From Scalesia atractyloides (lineage: Eukaryota > Streptophyta > Magnoliopsida > Asterales > Asteraceae), in NCBI GenBank assembly GCA_947069175.1, contig CAMTDV010000012.1, positions 41,138,341-41,202,340 of the forward strand: a stretch of DNA of 64,000 bases, given 5' to 3'. Below, piece by piece: positions 63,606-64,000 of the stretch. Below the pieces are notes generated by a model that did not search any database, was not told the origin of the DNA, and saw only the letters and a program-made list of their open reading frames with translations. Both the position numbers and the translations under genes were made by a program. Within the stretch, counting starts at the first letter, position 1. Each line of letters begins with the position of its first letter.

Positions 63606-64000
63606 TCATATACATACTTTGTTTGATGTATAAGAATCCCATCTTTAATCTGTTCAACTTACAAACCCAGAAAGTAGGACAACTCTCCCATCGCACTCAT
63701 TTCAAACTTGCTCTTCATCACCTTTTCAAATTCATGACACATGCTCTCATCAGATGACCCAAAAATGTTGCCATCCACTTATACTTGTACTAGTAGAAAA
63801 TCTTCCTTCTTTTGCTTAATGGACAGTGTACTGTCAATCTGACCTCTTTCAAAACTATTCTCTAACAAATGTGTTGAAAGTGTCTCATACCATACCCTAG
63901 GTGCCTGATGCAATCCATACAATGCCTTATCAAGTATAGACACTCGATCTTGATAATCTGGATTAGTAAACCCATCTGGTTGTGAGACATACCTCACTTC
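63606..64000 (-). pseudogene. CopF reverse transcriptase, C-terminal part
   Basis: 63997-63779: VSILDKALYGLHQAPRVWYE, then DSTLSIKQKKEDFLLVQV and a stop exactly at the Tyr of YVDD; the next residues read VDG, so the second catalytic Asp is also lost. MSAMGELSYFLGL-like sequence follows in another frame (about 63690). The rest of RT lies outside the window. Confidence 0.82.

Larger units (their letters stand above)
60744..64000 (-). mobile_element. CopF: copia element, 5' part off the right edge
   Basis: Minus strand: 3' LTR 60744-61207, polypurine tract, aORF C-terminal remnant, short spacer with the conserved block, RNase H and RT, continuing beyond base 64000. Same LTR family as CopD and CopE. 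Lesions in every gene. Confidence 0.88.

Noticed and set aside
1..64000. Host protein-coding genes, tRNA, rRNA or CRISPR
   Set aside because: Every coding signal recognised belongs to retrotransposon gag, pol or aORF. No cloverleaf, rRNA-like tract or regularly spaced spacer array was found. The tRNA-Met matches are primer-binding sites.

Overview
The window looks like intergenic DNA of a flowering plant, made almost wholly of nested LTR retrotransposons. I found no host gene, tRNA, rRNA or CRISPR array. Primer-binding sites match plant initiator tRNA-Met (TGGTATCAGAGC). The LTR promoters use plant-type site II (TGGGCY), telo-box (AAACCCTA) and TATA motifs. From memory, the extra 3' gene seen here is abundant in Asteraceae (daisy family) assemblies, so I favour an asterid, probably Asteraceae. 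That placement is inference.

Labels used below. CopA: Ty1/copia element, minus strand, 5' LTR at 36143-36861, running off the left edge. LT: a composite large-LTR element plus TRIM (348-11009), inserted in CopA's 3' LTR. CopB: Ty1/copia, plus strand, 14281-27207, inserted in CopA's 3' spacer. CopC: Ty1/copia, plus strand, 38457-52617. CopD: an older minus-strand Ty1/copia with its 5' LTR at 58488-58941; CopC lies in its spacer and CopA in its last gene. CopE: the 3' end of a sister element sharing CopD's LTR. LTR-G: a different LTR at about 60232-60674. CopF: minus-strand copia from 60744 to the right edge.

The copia elements resemble the SIRE/Maximus lineage: a long gag with two zinc knuckles, a gag stop just before the protease, then protease, GAG-pre-integrase, integrase, reverse transcriptase, RNase H, a long 3' spacer, an additional gene (called aORF here) in the position where an envelope gene would sit, a polypurine tract and the 3' LTR. 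Nearly all reading frames carry stops or frameshifts. The longest intact ones are CopB's gag extension (17021-18940) and the aORF C-terminal domain in CopB (25997-26890) and CopC (51123-51845).

The most interesting signal is a shared plan in the spacer. In CopA, CopB, CopC and CopD the aORF is preceded by what looks like a second promoter and a leader intron. Each has a TATA box, a 5' splice-site-like AG/GTAYNT or similar about 80-155 nt later, and a polypyrimidine-CAG at or near the aORF start (lost in CopA). Each family fills this leader, and also its gag leader, with its own dense short motif: TCGTACGA palindromes in CopA and CopC, TTCCGGAT in CopB, and AATACGCTG/CCTTCAAGATTA in CopD. Upstream of this module, a non-coding block of roughly 400-450 bp is collinear across the families although their LTRs are unrelated.

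The second unusual object is LT: two ~4 kb LTRs around a 2.4 kb non-coding interior, followed by the PBS, short interior and LTR of a TRIM. The whole unit is bounded by one 5-bp target duplication (ACTCG).
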